This document shows, one piece after another, positions 1-7,068 of a DNA stretch of 37,981 bases. The position numbers and the translations under genes were made by a program. Under the pieces are notes generated by a model. It searched no databases and had not been told where the DNA came from. It saw nothing but the letters and a program-made list of their open reading frames with translations. Positions within the stretch are counted from its first letter, which is position 1, and the number at the start of each line of letters is the position of its first letter. The DNA comes from Bacillota bacterium (GTDB lineage Bacteria; Bacillota; Negativicutes; Sporomusales; Sporomusaceae): NCBI GenBank assembly GCA_023443285.1, contig JAEZVB010000089.1, positions 1-37,981 of the forward strand, written 5' to 3'.

Positions 1-453
1 ACCGCCACCGCCATTGCCATCTGAATTTCCGCCAAGTCCACCGTTGCCATCAACACCGCCTGCACCGCCATTAGTGTCGCCTGCCGCTCCGTTAGTTAAC
101 AAAGAAGCAGCTATTCCAAGAGTGGCGCTTCCACCACCGCCACCACCGCCAGCAGCAACCATTACGTTAGCTAATATAAGTGGGGCGCGCCAAACAAACG
201 AACCACCACCGCCACCGCCGCCAGCATAAAGACTCCCGTCTGTCCCTCCAAGACTGCCGCCACTGCCAACCAAGATACTCAGTGTCTCTCCCGGTATTAC
301 AGGAAAATCCCCTTGTGTCGATGCGCCAAGTCCCCCTGGAAACCGGGAATTACCGCCACTTGCTCCTATTGCCTGAATAGTTAATAAAGTAACACCTGCC
401 GGAACTATGAATGTATCAACACTTCCTGTGTAATTGAAAGTTTGAGAAGCCAA
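1..453 (-). CDS. Glycine-rich repeat protein, 3' end beyond window
   Basis: The first 151 codons of a minus-strand gene are visible and it runs off the left edge. The start is a TTG at 453, chosen because AAGGAGG lies seven bases upstream; the nearby ATG opens a different frame that stops after about 16 codons. The N-terminus (ASQTFNYTGSVDTFIVPAGV) resembles the short beta-rich head seen on many glycine-rich surface or fibre-like proteins. From about residue 75 onward it is dominated by Gly runs mixed with Ala, Asn, Ser and Asp. No signal peptide is seen. Similar proteins occur as exosporium, surface or phage-fibre components; which one applies here cannot be told. Function unknown. Confidence 0.75.
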   Translation of the reverse strand, partial: MASQTFNYTGSVDTFIVPAGVTLLTIQAIGASGGNSRFPGGLGASTQGDFPVIPGETLSILVGSGGSLGGTDGSLYAGGGGGGGSFVWRAPLILANVMVAAGGGGGGGSATLGIAASLLTNGAAGDTNGGAGGVDGNGGLGGNSDGNGGGG

Positions 454-577
454 TTCATTCCCTCCTTAAAAACTCGTAATGGGTCACTATACTTATAATG
501 TATGTATAATGAATATTAAAGGCGACTACTATTAGAATAGGACGAAGACGCTAAAGATAGGAACACCACCTCCGCCT
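454..577 (-). promoter_or_regulatory. Upstream region of the glycine-rich gene with SigE/SigK-like -10
   Basis: This AT-rich stretch lies between the terminator of the transporter gene and the TTG start. On the minus strand it contains CATACATTA, which fits the SigK -10 pattern (CATAnnnTA) and the SigE pattern (CATACAnT). No matching -35 (AC or ATA) is found at the right spacing, so the assignment is weak. Confidence 0.25.
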
Positions 578-617
578 AATAAAAATAGTCCGTATCACCC
601 AAAAGGCGTTACGGACT
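578..617 (-). terminator. Rho-independent terminator after the transporter gene
   Basis: The 8-bp arms AGTCCGTA (587-594) and TACGGACT (610-617) are perfect reverse complements. On the minus strand the stem is followed by ATTTTTATT. It lies 18 bases past the stop of the 636-1601 gene. Confidence 0.8.
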
Positions 618-635
618 AGAGCATTACTTAACTGT

Positions 636-1601
636 CTATTTTTCTCGCGCTTCCCCGTCTTCTTTTTCCTTCGCTTTGGTATCGTTAGCACGGCAAATTG
701 CAGCAAAGATAGAACCGGTGAAATTGTGGACGATGGAGAATACCGCACCGGCTATAGCTGCCTGCGGAGAGAAATGTTGCATAGCCAAGCTGGCGGCGAG
801 ACCGGAGTTCTGCATACCAACTTCAATCTGCATAGCGCGCCGTTGCGGCGTCTTGGTGCCGAGAGCCTTGCAAACGCCATAGGTCACTGCATAGCCACTA
901 AGGTTTTGGAGCACACAAGCTACAAAGATGATGACACCGGTAGTCATGATGTTCTTCTGATTGATCGCAACAACACCAGCGATGACTAGCAGGATACCGA
1001 TTGTGGAAATAGTCGGGAGTAAATCAACGATTTTCTTAACGAAGTTGTGGAAGAAGTAGTTTATTACCAGCCCGCCTACGATCGGCACAACGACAATCTT
1101 TACGATAGACAAGAACATCGCATTGAAAGAAATGGAGATAAAAGCGCCGCCATACCATACGACGAACAGCGGTGTCAAGAATGGGGCTAGCATCGTCGAA
1201 ACGGAAGTAGCAGTAACAGATAAAGGCACATCGCCTCTAGCCAAATAAGTCATAACGTTAGAAGCCGTACCGCCTGGGCAGGCGCCAAGAAGGATGAACC
1301 CGATGGCAACTTCCGGTGGAAAATTAAAAATGTAGGAAACGATAACACCGGAAATCGGCATCCATGCGAACTGAAGAAAACTCACAAGGAAAACCTGCCA
1401 AGGTTGCTTAAATACGGCAACGAAATCTTGGGTGGAAAGCGTCAAGCCCATGCCGAACATGATGATCTGGAGCAAAAGAACGGTTTCTTTGGCAGCCCAA
1501 ATAAAGTTTGATGGCATCATGAAGGCGACTACGGCTACAAGCAAAACAATCCAAGATAAGTATTTATTAAATATTGCATTGACTGAACGGACAAACGACA
1601 T
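636..1601 (-). CDS. Bile acid:sodium symporter family transporter (PanS/YocS-like)
   Basis: A 321-residue, very hydrophobic protein with about nine or ten membrane helices, the usual length for the SBF/BASS family. Family signatures are visible: GMGLTLS near residue 52, GACPGGTASNVMTYLARGDV near 106-125 (the crossover helix region that binds sodium), and EVGMQNSGLAASLA near 264. The bacterial relatives transport organic acids or pantoate-like compounds with sodium rather than bile acids; the substrate here cannot be read from sequence. The C-terminus is charged and cytoplasmic (Lys/Glu rich). The start ATG is preceded by AGGAGGG. The gene is monocistronic, with its own terminator. Confidence 0.9.
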   Translation of the reverse strand: MSFVRSVNAIFNKYLSWIVLLVAVVAFMMPSNFIWAAKETVLLLQIIMFGMGLTLSTQDFVAVFKQPWQVFLVSFLQFAWMPISGVIVSYIFNFPPEVAIGFILLGACPGGTASNVMTYLARGDVPLSVTATSVSTMLAPFLTPLFVVWYGGAFISISFNAMFLSIVKIVVVPIVGGLVINYFFHNFVKKIVDLLPTISTIGILLVIAGVVAINQKNIMTTGVIIFVACVLQNLSGYAVTYGVCKALGTKTPQRRAMQIEVGMQNSGLAASLAMQHFSPQAAIAGAVFSIVHNFTGSIFAAICRANDTKAKEKEDGEAREK

Positions 1602-2139
1602 AATAGTCCCTCCTAAAATAAAACAGTGATTATTCGATCATTATCGATCCCTGATAGAAATCTTCACTCTTCGGTTTTATACTGCTTTTAACCTATACAG
1701 CTAAAGATTCACGCCGCAACTCCTTTCTCAATTACTCAGCTTTTATAATAAGCTAATATTTTCTTCGATAAAAATATTTCTAGTTCCTCTAATTTTTTAC
1801 AAATAAAGCGTAAATTCGATATATAAATTTTCTCTAACATAAAACGGATACCTGTCCCCCTTTTTCCCCGGCCATACCAGATTTATTACCAATGATGCTT
1901 TATATTTTTTATATAGGCACATAATTGCTTTAGATACACTGGACTCTATTATGATACTATTGCTGAGCAGAAGCGTATCACTAGAAATCACGGCATCAAT
2001 CGCGCATTTTTCCAGGATTGGGTAATTTTTAATAGAAGCGCAGGAACCGTCCCTCAAGCTTCTATGTGCTTCTTATATCCTAATAATACCGGTCTTACTG
2101 AAAATAAAAACGGGAAAACTAATCGTGGGAGGTGAAAAA
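1602..2139. other. Gene-poor intergenic stretch with GGGAC-type repeat motifs
   Basis: About 540 bases with no convincing gene. An 86-codon frame (1797-2057, minus) exists but starts at a TTG without a ribosome site and shows no recognisable family. Read on the minus strand the region contains GGGACGGTTCCTG (near 2042-2054) and GGGGACAGGTATCC (1846-1859), motifs of the kind scattered in Firmicutes genomes near REP-type transposases. The part nearest the transporter gene (1620-1760) is AT-rich and probably holds its promoter; no riboswitch was recognised. Confidence 0.4.
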
Positions 2140-2283
2140 ATGATAAAGCAACCTAGCCGGGATGAGCTCAAAAAGTCAATTCCTAATGATAAAGCTACCG
2201 CTAAAAAAGAAGGTATAAATAATCAGTCAGGTTCCAATAAATCAAATAATATTTTTGAGGCTTTGGATGCAAAAGAAAGGTAA
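2140..2283 (+). CDS. Small hydrophilic protein, 47 residues, unknown function
   Basis: A short plus-strand gene with good translation and termination signals. GGGAGGTG lies six bases before the ATG, and a strong terminator begins eight bases after the TAA. The peptide is rich in Lys, Asn, Ser and Asp (begins MIKQPSRDELKK, ends NIFEALDAKER) and has no Cys, no membrane segment and no signal peptide. The charged, low-complexity composition is like small cytosolic or spore-associated peptides, but no family is recognised. It is oriented opposite to both neighbours, so it must have its own promoter. The clean RBS-ORF-terminator layout is the main support. Confidence 0.6.
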   Translation: MIKQPSRDELKKSIPNDKATAKKEGINNQSGSNKSNNIFEALDAKER

Positions 2284-2290
2284 TACAGGT

Positions 2291-2327
2291 AAAAAGCCAA
2301 CTCTGCAAAACGTAGAGTTGGCTTTTT
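2291..2327. terminator. Strong bidirectional terminator
   Basis: A 14-bp perfect stem, AAAAAGCCAACTCT (2291-2304) with AGAGTTGGCTTTTT (2314-2327), around a nine-base loop. It gives a U-tract in both directions, so it ends the small plus-strand gene and the convergent yjdM-type gene. The flanking CAGGTA and TACCTG can lengthen the stem. Confidence 0.9.
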
Positions 2328-2356
2328 ATACCTGGATTAAAAAAGGCAAACCTATT

Positions 2357-2698
2357 TTATATTTTTTTTACAAATTCAGATTTTAATTTCATAGCACCAA
2401 AGCCATCAATGTGGCAATCAATATTATGATCCCCCTCAACCAACCGTATATTTTTCACTTTTGTACCAATTTTTATGGCCGAGGAGCTTCCTTTTACTTT
2501 GAGATCTTTGATTACGGTGACAGAATCACCATCATTTAAAACATTTCCATTTGCATCTTTGATACTCTTTTTATCTGTACCATTTTCGGCTTCAGATTCT
2601 AACGTCCATTCATGAGCACATTCTGGGCAAATCAGCAGGCTTCCATCTTGGTAGGTGTATTCTGAATTACATTTCGGGCAGTTGGGGAAATCAGACAT
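2357..2698 (-). CDS. yjdM: YjdM/PhnA-family zinc-ribbon protein
   Basis: A 113-residue protein of the YjdM (formerly PhnA) family. It has an N-terminal zinc ribbon with Cys7, Cys10, Cys24 and Cys27 (CPKC and CPEC) and the typical C-terminal small beta domain (DANGNVLNDGDSVTVIKDLK and KGTKVKNIRL-like segments). Despite the old name it has no proven phosphonate role. The start was taken at the ATG at 2698, preceded by GGAGAG at nine bases; an upstream in-frame ATG at 2719 has no ribosome site. It follows the radical SAM gene with a 53-bp gap that contains a perfect TATAAT (minus strand, 2740-2745), so it may have its own promoter. It ends at the bidirectional terminator. Confidence 0.9.
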   Translation of the reverse strand: MSDFPNCPKCNSEYTYQDGSLLICPECAHEWTLESEAENGTDKKSIKDANGNVLNDGDSVTVIKDLKVKGSSSAIKIGTKVKNIRLVEGDHNIDCHIDGFGAMKLKSEFVKKI

Positions 2699-2751
2699 AG
2701 TTTCGTTCTCTCCATTCATTATGTTAATTACAACATGCCATTATAGTTTAA

Positions 2752-3984
2752 TTATATTGGCAATCTTTTCTCCGTAAAACTCCCCAGCTTAATCGCCGGG
2801 AACTTATCCGTAATTGCTTTAAGAAAATTTACTACGCCCCCGGCCTTACCGCCTGTGGGCATAGCTGCTAAAAAAGCATCGGGGTCAAAGTTGAGGTTCC
2901 TGAGTTGAATCATATCTACGCCGGTTTCGCCTAGGAATTCAAGCCAGGCAGCTTGCTCTTCTGACCGGTCATTGAGACCAGGGAAAAGCAGCATGTTTAG
3001 GGAAACATAGACGCCGTGCTGTTTGGCATAGGCAATGGATTGTTTAACATTATCCAGGCTGTACTTAGCTTGGTAATAAGCCTGATAAGTTGCGGGGATG
3101 GCGCTGATGATGCTGACCCGCATACTGTTAAGGCCGGCGTCGACAATGTGTTTGATGCCTTGGGTAAAGCCGGCATTGGTGTTAATATTGATTTGGCCGC
3201 GTGTGGTTTTGGCGCGGATTTTTTTTATACCGGCGGCAATGTTGTCGGCAGCCAGTGAGGGTTCGCCTTCACAGCCTTGGCCGAAACTGATAATGGGGTC
3301 TGGTGCATTAGTTAAGTGATAGATGCCAATTGCCGCAATTTCGTCTGGTGTAGGGGCAAAAGGTATCCGGCTTTGCGGCGACGGACAGCATTCGGCTGGC
3401 TGGAGGGAGATACAGCCCAGGCAATTGGCGTTGCATGCCGGACTGACCGGAATACCGGCTTCCCAGCGGCGGTAAAAGAGGTTTTGGGCTGTACAGCAAT
3501 GCCAGGTAAGGGAACAGTTGGCTAAATGCTCGACTAAGCGGTTGCCGGGTAAATCACGTTTTACCTGGTTAACCCGTTTTTTCAAATCTGGCGTGTTGTA
3601 TTTGTAGGGATGCCATTTGGCATTATCTGCGGTTTTTACGGCAGCCACATAAATTTCATCATTAATCAGAGCCGCCGCTGTATAGCCGTAGAGCGGCAAT
3701 TGCGGCGCATTGGCCTGGCATTCGTAGGCCGGCAGCAGCGTGCGGGTATAGCCAACAGGCAGCATGGCAGCAACCGCTAAGCGTCCTTTGAGCTTTTGCG
3801 TCATACCGCCTTTCATTTGCAGGGCACTTCGGCCTGGCAAAAACATAAGCTCCGCGCCTTCCGGCAGCAGAATCATATCTTCTGGTTGGAGCGGCAGATA
3901 GTCCTGGCCTCGGCGGCCAACAGCGCGGCAGCCGGGCGCGTCAAAAATCTCGCCGTGTTGATCGGCATAAAGCGTTGTAATCAT
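2752..3984 (-). CDS. Radical SAM protein of unknown function
   Basis: A 410-residue protein. The radical SAM cluster motif CxxxCxxC is Cys184, Cys188 and Cys191 (ACNANCLGC), unusually far from the N-terminus because about 180 residues precede it. That leader has its own Cys residues (157, 163, 164), and a Cys pair (199, 200) follows the cluster site. After it come FGQGCEGEP, a possible SAM-contact (GGE-like) segment, and INTNAGF and SMRVSIIS strands typical of the radical SAM barrel. The reaction is not known. It sits four bases after pth and probably belongs to the deacetylase-pth transcription unit. No maturase substrate peptide is obvious nearby. Confidence 0.85.
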   Translation of the reverse strand: MITTLYADQHGEIFDAPGCRAVGRRGQDYLPLQPEDMILLPEGAELMFLPGRSALQMKGGMTQKLKGRLAVAAMLPVGYTRTLLPAYECQANAPQLPLYGYTAAALINDEIYVAAVKTADNAKWHPYKYNTPDLKKRVNQVKRDLPGNRLVEHLANCSLTWHCCTAQNLFYRRWEAGIPVSPACNANCLGCISLQPAECCPSPQSRIPFAPTPDEIAAIGIYHLTNAPDPIISFGQGCEGEPSLAADNIAAGIKKIRAKTTRGQININTNAGFTQGIKHIVDAGLNSMRVSIISAIPATYQAYYQAKYSLDNVKQSIAYAKQHGVYVSLNMLLFPGLNDRSEEQAAWLEFLGETGVDMIQLRNLNFDPDAFLAAMPTGGKAGGVVNFLKAITDKFPAIKLGSFTEKRLPI

Positions 3985-3988
3985 ATTC

Positions 3989-4549
3989 TTACCCTTTGTT
4001 AAATTTATTCATGGCCTTATTAAAGCCTTCTTTAAGGATGCATTCCACGGCCTCGGCCGTCTGATTGATGGCCTCGGTGACAATGGGAGCTTCTTCCGGT
4101 GTAAACCGGCCAAGCACATAGTTAGCGGTTTCCCACCCTTCCGGAGGCCGGCCAATGCCAATGCGCATCCGGCAAAAATCATCTTTGCCAGATTCATAGA
4201 TCATAGACTCAATTCCACGATGACCGCCAGAACCGCCTTTTAGGCGCAGACGCAGCTTACCTGTCGGTAAATCCAGGTCATCATAGATGACAATAATATC
4301 TTCATAGGCGACTTTATAAAAAGCGGCCAGCGGCACTACCGCCCGCCCGCTTAGATTCATAAAGGTTTGGGGTTTTACGAGTAATATAGTTTCCTCACCC
4401 CGGTATTCAGCCACTGCTGCATTATAGCGGTCACGCCAGGCTGTAAGGTTCCAACGCTCAGCCAGTTTATCGACTGCCATAAACCCGACATTGTGGCGGG
4501 TAGCACTGTATTCTTGTCCGGGATTACCCAGACCAACTATAATTTTCAT
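3989..4549 (-). CDS. pth: Peptidyl-tRNA hydrolase
   Basis: A 186-residue cytosolic enzyme that cleaves peptidyl-tRNA released from stalled ribosomes. Family residues are present: Asn9 and His19 (GLGNPGQ, TRHNVGF), Asn66 (TFMNLSG) and Asp90 (YDDLDLPTGK), followed by KGGSGGHRG. Length matches bacterial Pth. Its ATG directly follows the TAA of the deacetylase gene, and its ribosome site (GGAGGAG) lies inside the last codons of that gene, so the two are translationally coupled. Pth next to prs and glmU is the usual Firmicutes arrangement; here two genes intervene. Confidence 0.97.
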   Translation of the reverse strand: MKIIVGLGNPGQEYSATRHNVGFMAVDKLAERWNLTAWRDRYNAAVAEYRGEETILLVKPQTFMNLSGRAVVPLAAFYKVAYEDIIVIYDDLDLPTGKLRLRLKGGSGGHRGIESMIYESGKDDFCRMRIGIGRPPEGWETANYVLGRFTPEEAPIVTEAINQTAEAVECILKEGFNKAMNKFNKG

Positions 4550-5368
4550 TTACTCCTCCGACATGTTGCGAATTTCATCAACCGTAACAAATTTGTAGCC
4601 TTTGGCCAGCAGTTTGTCAATAATGATGCGGGTAGCCGCTACTGTCTGCTCACGGGGCAACGCAGCAGCAATTCCGTCGCCATCATGCAGCAAAATAACG
4701 GAACCGTTCTGCACTTTGCCCAGCGTCCGCTCAGCAATTACCTCAGCGCCAGGGTTTACCCAGTCCCGACTGGAAACCGACCACTCAATCACTTTTAGCT
4801 TGTACTCGGCCATCGCATCCATCACAACGGCATCACGGAAACCATGAGGCGGTCGCATAACATGTGGCACATAACCTACCGCATCAGCAATGACTTTATT
4901 GGTTTTTTCGATTTCGGTAATCATCCCTTGGCGGTCAAGCTTCAGCAAATCAACATGGTGGTAGGTATGGTTGCCTAATTGATGTCCTTCAGCGACAATG
5001 CGCCGCAGCAATTCGGGGTACTTTGCGGCATTTTGTCCAATGACAAAAAAGGTAGCTGGTATTTGCCGCTCTTTAAGAACATCAAGAACTTGACTAGTAT
5101 ACGGCGGATACGGGCCGTCATCAAAGGTGAGCGCCACAAGCTTTTGACTTGTCCGGCTTTCCGAAAATACCGGACCATAAAAATGATTAGTTGGCAATAC
5201 GGCATGTAGCGTTAAGACTACGCCGACAATGATGCCCAGTATCGCTACACTAAAGCCAAGGCGCACCGGCCGTTTAAGTATCCGCAGATAGTCAAACAAC
5301 AGGCTGATAATGACGATTATTGTAATCAGACCCAGCATACTGATAAGCCGCATATTGATATCAAGCAT
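4550..5368 (-). CDS. Membrane-anchored polysaccharide deacetylase (NodB domain)
   Basis: A 272-residue protein with two hydrophobic segments near the N-terminus (about residues 7-27 and 38-56), then a NodB homology domain. Motif 1 is TFDDGP with Asp83/Asp84; the zinc ligands are in HTYHH (His134, His138); the RPPHG motif and a C-terminal LLHDGDG are also present. Such enzymes remove acetyl or related groups from peptidoglycan or other wall polysaccharides outside the membrane. It resembles the PdaA/PdaB-like and CDA1 groups seen in spore formers, but the substrate is not readable. It is 17 bases downstream of the GNAT gene and coupled to pth. Confidence 0.9.
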   Translation of the reverse strand: MLDINMRLISMLGLITIIVIISLLFDYLRILKRPVRLGFSVAILGIIVGVVLTLHAVLPTNHFYGPVFSESRTSQKLVALTFDDGPYPPYTSQVLDVLKERQIPATFFVIGQNAAKYPELLRRIVAEGHQLGNHTYHHVDLLKLDRQGMITEIEKTNKVIADAVGYVPHVMRPPHGFRDAVVMDAMAEYKLKVIEWSVSSRDWVNPGAEVIAERTLGKVQNGSVILLHDGDGIAAALPREQTVAATRIIIDKLLAKGYKFVTVDEIRNMSEE

Positions 5369-5385
5369 AGTAGGCTAACCCCGTT

Positions 5386-6018
5386 TCAGGAGATTTCCTT
5401 GAACATAATAAGCCAGGGTCCCTGCGAATCATAGGTAGTACCCTCCTGATAATAACCAAGTTTTTCATAGACTCGAATAGCCGGCTGATTATCCGGCCGC
5501 ACTTCGAGCCGTACTCTTTTTACTTTATTATCTTTAAAATACTTATCCGCTTCCGCCATGAGCGCACTGGCAATACCCTGGCCTCTGGCACTTGTCGCCA
5601 CGGCAATCGATAAAATCCGGGCATTGGCAGCCTTGCCGGGAGTAACGGCTGAACTAAGAAAAGCTAGTTTGTTAAGCACAATAATCTTTACCGGGTGCAG
5701 ACCAAAGCCATACTGGCCAGTAAGCCAGCGCCAGGCCCACTTGATTAAGTGCCCGCCAACAAGCGCCTCCCACCACAGCTTGTTTAAGCCAACCGGTGCA
5801 AAACAATACCCCAGCAACTGTCCTCGGTGACCTTTGGCCACTAGTGCCGCTGACGGTTCTGCCTGATAAACCAGCGTAAACACGTCCTGCATGGCCTGCG
5901 GCTTCGGCAAGCGGCCACCGCAATGATGCAGCACACTGTCACTAAAGCTTTCAGTAAATAGTTCGGCAATAGCCGGCACATCGGCCAGCTTTGCCCGCAC
6001 AATTACAAAATTATTCAT
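5386..6018 (-). CDS. GNAT-family N-acetyltransferase
   Basis: A 210-residue acetyltransferase counted from ATG 6018. The GNAT core lies in the C-terminal half: ILSIAVATSARGQGIASALM gives the acetyl-CoA loop (RGQGIA), and RLEVRPDNQPAIRVYEKLGY is the typical last motif. The N-terminal half carries a substrate-side region with a His/Cys-containing stretch (SVLHHCGG). The acceptor is unknown; the layout is like RimI-type protein acetyltransferases. The start is uncertain: an in-frame TTG at 6036 lies inside a 15-bp palindrome, and neither start has a clear ribosome site. It is cotranscribed with the deacetylase and pth. Confidence 0.85.
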   Translation of the reverse strand: MNNFVIVRAKLADVPAIAELFTESFSDSVLHHCGGRLPKPQAMQDVFTLVYQAEPSAALVAKGHRGQLLGYCFAPVGLNKLWWEALVGGHLIKWAWRWLTGQYGFGLHPVKIIVLNKLAFLSSAVTPGKAANARILSIAVATSARGQGIASALMAEADKYFKDNKVKRVRLEVRPDNQPAIRVYEKLGYYQEGTTYDSQGPWLIMFKEIS

Positions 6019-6032
6019 AGAGAAGTTTATGG

Positions 6033-6065
6033 GCAAATAGGGCGCGAATATCGCGCCCTATTTGC
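6033..6065. terminator. Perfect 15-bp hairpin between prs and the acetyltransferase gene
   Basis: Arms 6033-6047 and 6051-6065 are exact reverse complements (core GGGCGCGA, flanks GCAAATA) with only ATA between. The arms carry short A and U runs, but no U-tract follows on either strand. It may be a weak terminator of prs or an mRNA-processing hairpin; it also lies directly before the downstream start codon. Confidence 0.55.
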
Positions 6066-6115
6066 CTGCCTCCGTAATAATGGCTAGTCTTTCGCTATGG
6101 TAAAATTAGAAAAGC

Positions 6116-7063
6116 TTAATTATCAAATAGTTTGCTAACCGACAGTTCGCCAAAGATACGAATAATGGCTTCGCCGAGAAGCGGTGCTACTGACAGCACT
6201 TTGATCTTGGGAGAGCTTTTACCCTCAGCCATCGGGATGGTATTAGTAACAATAAGTTCAGTAATGTTGGATTTCTCAATGCGTTCTACCGCAGGATCAC
6301 TTAATACAGCGTGGGTACAGCACGCATATACGGCTTTAGCACCCATTCTAGCCAAGGCGTTAGCGCCTTCAGTCAACGAACCGGCTGTATCAACAATATC
6401 ATCAACAATAACTGCTGTTTTGCCTTCGACATTGCCGATCAGATTCATAACCTCGGCTACACCGGGAGCTGGACGACGTTTTTCAATGATGGCAATTGGC
6501 GCATGCATGCGGTCAGCAAAAACCCGCGCTCTGGATACGCCGCCAAGGTCAGGAGATACCACAACAAGGTCTTTTAATTGTAACGACATAATATATTCAG
6601 CCAATGTAGGAACACCTGGCAAATTATCAACTGGAATATCAAAAAAGCCCTGAATCTGCCCGGCATGTAAATCCATGGTAACTACCCGGGTTGCGCCGGC
6701 TACAGTTAAAAGGTTAGCCATAAGTTTGGCCGAAATAGGTTCACGTCCCCGCGTTTTTCTATCCTGGCGGGCATACGCATAGTACGGAATAACAGCCGTG
6801 ATGTTTCTGGCTGAAGCCCGTTTTACCGCATCAATCATGATTAACAATTCCATCATGTTGTCATTTACCGGATAGCTTGTCGGCTGGATGATAAATACAT
6901 CGGTGCCACGGACGCTTTCATCAATCATTACTTGAATTTCGCCATTGTTAAACCGGCCAACAAAGGCATCGCCCACTGTCAAGCCCAGATAGGCGGCAAT
7001 CTCTTTTGCCAGTACCGGATTGGCATTGCCACTAAATATTCGTAATCTCTTTGCATCTTCCAT
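6116..7063 (-). CDS. prs: Ribose-phosphate pyrophosphokinase (PRPP synthetase)
   Basis: A 315-residue enzyme making PRPP from ribose 5-phosphate and ATP, the precursor for purines, pyrimidines, His, Trp and NAD. Signatures seen: FSGNANPVLAKEIA at the N-terminus, the catalytic flexible-loop region (YARQDRKTRGREPISAK), DLHAGQIQGFFDIPVDNL, and the PRPP-binding motif VIVDDIVDTAGSL. Full length, class I. The ribosome site GGAGG overlaps the stop of glmU (five bases separate the genes), so glmU-prs is one unit as in Bacillus. A perfect hairpin follows 50 bases after the stop. Confidence 0.98.
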   Translation of the reverse strand: MEDAKRLRIFSGNANPVLAKEIAAYLGLTVGDAFVGRFNNGEIQVMIDESVRGTDVFIIQPTSYPVNDNMMELLIMIDAVKRASARNITAVIPYYAYARQDRKTRGREPISAKLMANLLTVAGATRVVTMDLHAGQIQGFFDIPVDNLPGVPTLAEYIMSLQLKDLVVVSPDLGGVSRARVFADRMHAPIAIIEKRRPAPGVAEVMNLIGNVEGKTAVIVDDIVDTAGSLTEGANALARMGAKAVYACCTHAVLSDPAVERIEKSNITELIVTNTIPMAEGKSSPKIKVLSVAPLLGEAIIRIFGELSVSKLFDN

Positions 7064-7068
7064 TTATC

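Noticed and set aside
14..229. Proline-rich open frame on the plus strand
   Set aside because: It is the reverse complement of the Gly-rich gene; runs of Gly codons read as Pro codons in the opposite strand.
1797..2057. An 86-codon minus-strand open frame
   Set aside because: It starts at a TTG without a ribosome site, covers repeat-like motifs and shows no recognisable protein features; treated as noncoding.
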